Source of the DNA: Streptosporangium album
GTDB lineage: Bacteria; Actinomycetota; Actinomycetes; Streptosporangiales; Streptosporangiaceae
Length of the DNA: 64,000 nucleotides
Assembly (NCBI RefSeq): GCF_014203795.1
Contig: NZ_JACHJU010000003.1
Location: forward strand, 558,001-622,000
Reading direction: 5' to 3'
Positions 61,406 through 64,000 of the stretch are shown one piece after another. Both the position numbers and the translations under genes were made by a program. The notes beneath the pieces are model-generated. The model was given only the letters and a program-made list of their open reading frames with translations, was not told the DNA's origin and searched no databases. How positions within the stretch are numbered: position 1 is the first letter of the stretch; each line of letters starts with the position of its first letter.

Positions 61406-62020
61406 ATGACAGGTCAGAGAGCGACGCACGGCGAGAAGGTCACGACGGTGGCCGCACGGTGGGTTACCGGGCTGTTCGCGCCCCAGGTGCTGGTCATCGT
61501 GCTGCCCCCGGTCGTCGGACTGGCGACGGACGGCTGGTCCGGCGCCGGGTGGGGGCTGGTGGCCTCGGCGCTGTGCGGCGGCGTCCCGGCCGGGGTGATC
61601 CTGGCCGGGGTACGGTCGGGCCGGTTGGACTCCCACCATCTGGTCGACCGGGCGAGCCGGACGAGGCCGCTGCTGGTGGCGGTCGTGGCGGTGCTCGTCG
61701 CGCTGGTGCTGCTGGCCTCCCTGGGCGCGCCCAGGTTGCTGGTGGCCACCGTGACCGCGATGCTGGCCGCGCTCGCGCTGACGGTTCCGATCACGCTCAG
61801 GTGGAAGATCTCCTTTCACGCGGCGGTCTCGGCGGGCACCGTGATGGTGCTCGCCCAGGTGCTGCCCGCCGTACCGGCTCTCGGGGTGGGCACGCTGGTG
61901 GTGGCGACGGTGTGCTGGGCCCGGGTACGGCTGCGGCACCACACCCCCGCCCAGGTCGCCGCCGGGGCCGTCGTCGGCGCGGGCTCGGCTTGGGCGACCT
62001 TGAGCGCCTTCGGCGTCTGA
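61406..62020 (+). CDS. PAP2-like integral membrane protein
   Basis: A 204-aa protein with about six transmembrane helices. The C-terminal part has KISFHAAVSAG and RHHTPAQVAAGAVVGAG, resembling the second and third PAP2 phosphatase motifs (SGH and SRxxxxxHxxxD), but the catalytic SGH and final Asp are altered. It may be a phosphatase relative that has lost or changed catalysis. Start ATG 61406 follows GGAAGCGG. Single gene. Confidence 0.65.
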   Translation: MTGQRATHGEKVTTVAARWVTGLFAPQVLVIVLPPVVGLATDGWSGAGWGLVASALCGGVPAGVILAGVRSGRLDSHHLVDRASRTRPLLVAVVAVLVALVLLASLGAPRLLVATVTAMLAALALTVPITLRWKISFHAAVSAGTVMVLAQVLPAVPALGVGTLVVATVCWARVRLRHHTPAQVAAGAVVGAGSAWATLSAFGV

Positions 62021-62070
62021 CCCGCCGCCGGGAGACGCGGACGGCGGGTCGGACAGGACGCGAGACGCGA

Positions 62071-62205
62071 CTAGAGCAGGGTGCCGAGGAAGTCCCGTGT
62101 CCGGCTGTCCGAGGTGTACTCGGCGGCGACGAAGTCGGTGACTCCCGCTCTGGCGAGCAGCAGTCCGATCCGCATCGCTACCGAACTCCATTCTAGTTTT
62201 TGCGC
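62071..62205 (-). pseudogene. PIN-domain (VapC-like) remnant
   Basis: The reverse frame ends IGLLLARAGVTDFVAAEY, TSDSRTRDFLGTLL and TAG 62071. These match the third-acid region (G-LL-x-TD-V-A) and the TSD-x-x-DL tail of PIN-domain toxins with the middle deleted. The N-terminal half and any antitoxin gene are missing. The remaining 62206-62365 holds a GGAAGGT-C-ACCTTCC palindrome (62273-62287) and no gene. Confidence 0.5.
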
Positions 62206-62365
62206 CCGGCCTAGAAGGCGAAACACCCGAGCATGGGGATCGACTTCAGGGTGCCCACGTGACCTCGGCAAAGGAAGGTCACCTTCCGGACGGCCGGACT
62301 TGACACGACCTGGACCGGGAAACAGTTGTGATGATCTTGTCGCCTGGGAACGATGACAGGAGAGC

Positions 62366-62397
62366 GAAAAACCCGGCGAACTGTGTAGTCCACCGGG
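62366..62397 (-). terminator. Terminator of the tRNA-Val gene
   Basis: On the minus strand CCCGG (62397-62393) pairs with CCGGG (62376-62372), followed by TTTTT (62371-62367). It is 23 nt past the tRNA 3' end. Confidence 0.65.
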
Positions 62398-62420
62398 CTC
62401 TCACCTGCGTCTTACTGCTG

Positions 62421-62492
62421 TGGGCGATACTGGGATCGAACCAGTGACCTCTTCGGTGTGAACGAAGCGCTCTCCCGCTGAGCTAATCGCCC
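62421..62492 (-). tRNA. tRNA-Val (anticodon CAC)
   Basis: The minus strand folds into a full cloverleaf: acceptor GGGCGAT/ATCGCCC, D arm GCTC/GAGC, anticodon stem CTTCG/CGAAG with loop TTCACAC (anticodon CAC), and T arm ACTGG/CCAGT with TTCGATC. The discriminator is A. CCA is not encoded. Confidence 0.97.
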
Positions 62493-62952
62493 GCCCTGTC
62501 CGGCTCCTCGCGGTGCCGACGTGGAAAACCATACCGCAATCCGAGACCTCTGGCGAAGCGACACCTGCAACAGAGATGATCATGGAGAGGCGACACGGTC
62601 ATGGAGCAAAGGTCTGGGGATGCGTCCGGCGGGGGGCTACGGTGTCATAGCATCGTCCTGATCCGCAGAAGCACCGAACTACCCAAGCTGGACCCCTATG
62701 CCCTGAGACGCCCCCAGAGGGGAGTCGACGGTGACCAAAACGATACGCAAAACCCTTGTAAATAAGGCCCCGTTGGTGATGTTTAGCCAGGTAGATGCCC
62801 AAATGTCGCGCTGTGATGTGTGTTACAGAAGGGCCTGAGGGCGGAATCTTTCCTACAGGTTTCTTTGTTCCGCGTCATAGCTCGGGACAAAGTCCGTCAG
62901 AGCAGTGAAAGCCCCGAAGAGGGGACCGACGACGAAAAAGGTTTGGCTGACG
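62493..62952 (+). promoter_or_regulatory. Long leader region of ssgB
   Basis: 460 bp without a gene. It is noticeably A/T-richer near 62745-62775 (AAAACCCTTGTAAATAAGG) and 62850-62880 than the surroundings. Developmental promoters are expected here because ssgB in streptomycetes is transcribed by a stress/development sigma factor, but I cannot assign a specific box. Confidence 0.4.
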
Positions 62953-63369
62953 ATGAACAGCGCCACCGTCTCTGCCGAGCTTGGCCTTCGGCTTGTGGTC
63001 CCCGACCGTACCACCGTCCCCCTGCTCGCCGGACTCAGCTACACGGCCGATGATCCTTACGCGATCAGAATGGCCTTCCATGTGGGGAACGACGAACCGG
63101 TCGAGTGGATCTTTGCCCGCGAACTGCTGACAGTCGGCATCGTGCGACGTGTCGGCGACGGAGACGTCCAAGTGTGGCCCGCGCGCGCCGACGGCGAACG
63201 CACCCTGCACATCAGTCTCACGTCACCGTTCGGACAGGCCCTGTTCGAGGTGCCTCTGGCTCCGCTCACGGAGTTCCTGCACCGGACGTACGAACTGGTC
63301 CCGGCCGGTCGTGAGACCGACTTCATGGACCTCGACGCCGAGCTCAGCAACATGCTCTGGAGCTCCTGA
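62953..63369 (+). CDS. ssgB: SsgB-like sporulation protein (SALP family)
   Basis: A 138-aa single-domain SALP, almost the length of streptomycete SsgB. ATG 62953 is chosen because MNSATVSAELGLRLVVPDRT aligns with the family start. VEWIFARELLTVGI, GDVQVWPARADGERTLHISL and the acidic C-terminus DFMDLDAELSNMLWSS are characteristic. SsgB recruits FtsZ to sporulation division sites. Its presence marks a morphologically complex actinomycete. Confidence 0.9.
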   Translation: MNSATVSAELGLRLVVPDRTTVPLLAGLSYTADDPYAIRMAFHVGNDEPVEWIFARELLTVGIVRRVGDGDVQVWPARADGERTLHISLTSPFGQALFEVPLAPLTEFLHRTYELVPAGRETDFMDLDAELSNMLWSS

Positions 63370-63374
63370 CCCCG

Positions 63375-63405
63375 GGCGGGCGGCCGGGGGGACCCGCCGC
63401 CCGCC
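63375..63405. terminator. Bidirectional hairpin between ssgB and the DUF305 gene
   Basis: A perfect 9-bp stem GGCGGGCGG/CCGCCCGCC between convergent genes, starting 6 nt after the ssgB stop. Confidence 0.7.
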
Positions 63406-63443
63406 GGACATCCCGCCGGCCGGGTCCGGGTGTCCGGGCGCCG

Positions 63444-64000
63444 CTATCCCCCGAGCAGCCTCCGCATCCGGGCGATCTCGACGCCCTGCCCGGACAGGAC
63501 GTCCTGGGCGACGGCCAGCATGGTCCGGTCCGTGCCCTCGCGAAGCTCCTGCCCGGCCATAGTCATCGCCGTCTCGTGGTGAGCGATCATCAAGGTCAGG
63601 AAGAGCTCGTCGAACACCGCTCCCCTGGCCGCCCGGAGCCGGTTCATCTGCCCCAGGGTGACCGTGTGGTCGCCATGCCCCGCCTGCGGTCTGCCCACCG
63701 ATTCCAGCCATGACGTCATGGCGGCGATCTCGGGCCGTTGCGCCGCCGTGATCCGCCCGCCGATCGTCCGCAGGGCCGCCGACGACGACCGGGGCGCGAC
63801 CAGCGCCGCCATCTCCAGTGCCTGCCGGTGGTGCGGGATCATGCCCTCGGCGAACCGCACATCGGCCGCCGTCACCCGGGCCTCGGACGTGCCGAGCCCC
63901 TCACCCGGGCTCGCCGTACGGCCTGGCTCTCCCGGGCCACCCGGGAGGATCACCGGTGCCCCGGTGCCCGCGACCAGCGGTGTCCGCTCCCCTTGACTCG
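63444..64000 (-). CDS. DUF305 protein, N-terminus beyond window edge
   Basis: 184 codons are visible. The frame stays open to the edge (ERTPLVAGTGAPVILPGGP) with linker-like sequence, so the true start and probably a signal peptide lie outside. The DUF305 domain (about 50-180 of the visible part) has the paired metal-binding-like motifs FAEGMIPHHRQALEMAAL and FLTLMIAHHETAMTMAGQEL. Ferritin-like helical fold by family; function unknown, with some relatives copper linked. Confidence 0.88.
   Translation of the reverse strand, partial: SQGERTPLVAGTGAPVILPGGPGEPGRTASPGEGLGTSEARVTAADVRFAEGMIPHHRQALEMAALVAPRSSSAALRTIGGRITAAQRPEIAAMTSWLESVGRPQAGHGDHTVTLGQMNRLRAARGAVFDELFLTLMIAHHETAMTMAGQELREGTDRTMLAVAQDVLSGQGVEIARMRRLLGG

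Overview
The window is high-GC actinobacterial chromosome. Coding strands show very high GC at third codon positions, GTG starts and several apparently leaderless starts. The sporulation gene ssgB, a phosphatidylinositol-mannoside (PIM) cluster and a mycobacteria-like gene order point to a morphologically complex, sporulating actinomycete. I infer a member of the Streptosporangiaceae or a relative; the sequence alone does not prove the family.

Layout. 1-11.7 kb is conserved core: a DUF948 protein, a TetR remnant, rarA with two small genes, two cyclophilin paralogues, a cytochrome P450, the aspS-hisS-glyoxalase II-like operon and a DUF349 protein. 11.7-31.3 kb is an accessory block between the DUF349 gene and relA. 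It holds a membrane protein/MarR-like pair, serine-recombinase remnants, two separate NarL-type two-component systems, a secreted alpha/beta hydrolase, a broken class A beta-lactamase, an ABC ATPase cut off inside its Walker A motif, and a very long hairpin. A lower-GC island follows (21.5-27.6 kb): ydcF-like, gntR, three small ORFs, radical SAM/SPASM, acyl carrier protein, FabV and a methyltransferase. Two IS701-family elements then share a CTAG target, followed by ABC-permease and dehydrogenase relics. 31.3-42.1 kb is core again: relA, apt, secF-secD-yajC, ruvB-(44-aa ORF)-ruvA-ruvC, yebC, pdxT. 42.5-45.3 kb has phoD inserted between pdxT and pdxS. 45.4-60.3 kb has a DUF3048 lipoprotein, the PIM genes (membrane protein, pimA, acyltransferase, pgsA), an inserted plus-strand trio (EF-G-like, GHL10 hydrolase, phosphatase-like membrane protein), then an Ap4A phosphorylase-like HIT protein, Asp23, thrS and a GH25 lysozyme. 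60.3-64 kb has dapD, a PAP2-like membrane protein, tRNA-Val(CAC), ssgB and a DUF305 protein running off the edge.

The most interesting part is the GntR-controlled island. Two 20-bp direct repeats, each a near-palindrome, lie over the -35 and -10 regions of a promoter between gntR and the three overlapping small ORFs. Downstream, a twin-CX3CX2C radical SAM protein, a stand-alone ACP, a full-length FabV enoyl reductase and a SAM methyltransferase are closely packed. No ketosynthase or adenylation enzyme is present. I do not recognise this combination as a described pathway. The left flank is a beheaded ABC transporter next to a 162-nt nested palindrome, and the right flank is the tandem IS pair, so it looks horizontally acquired.
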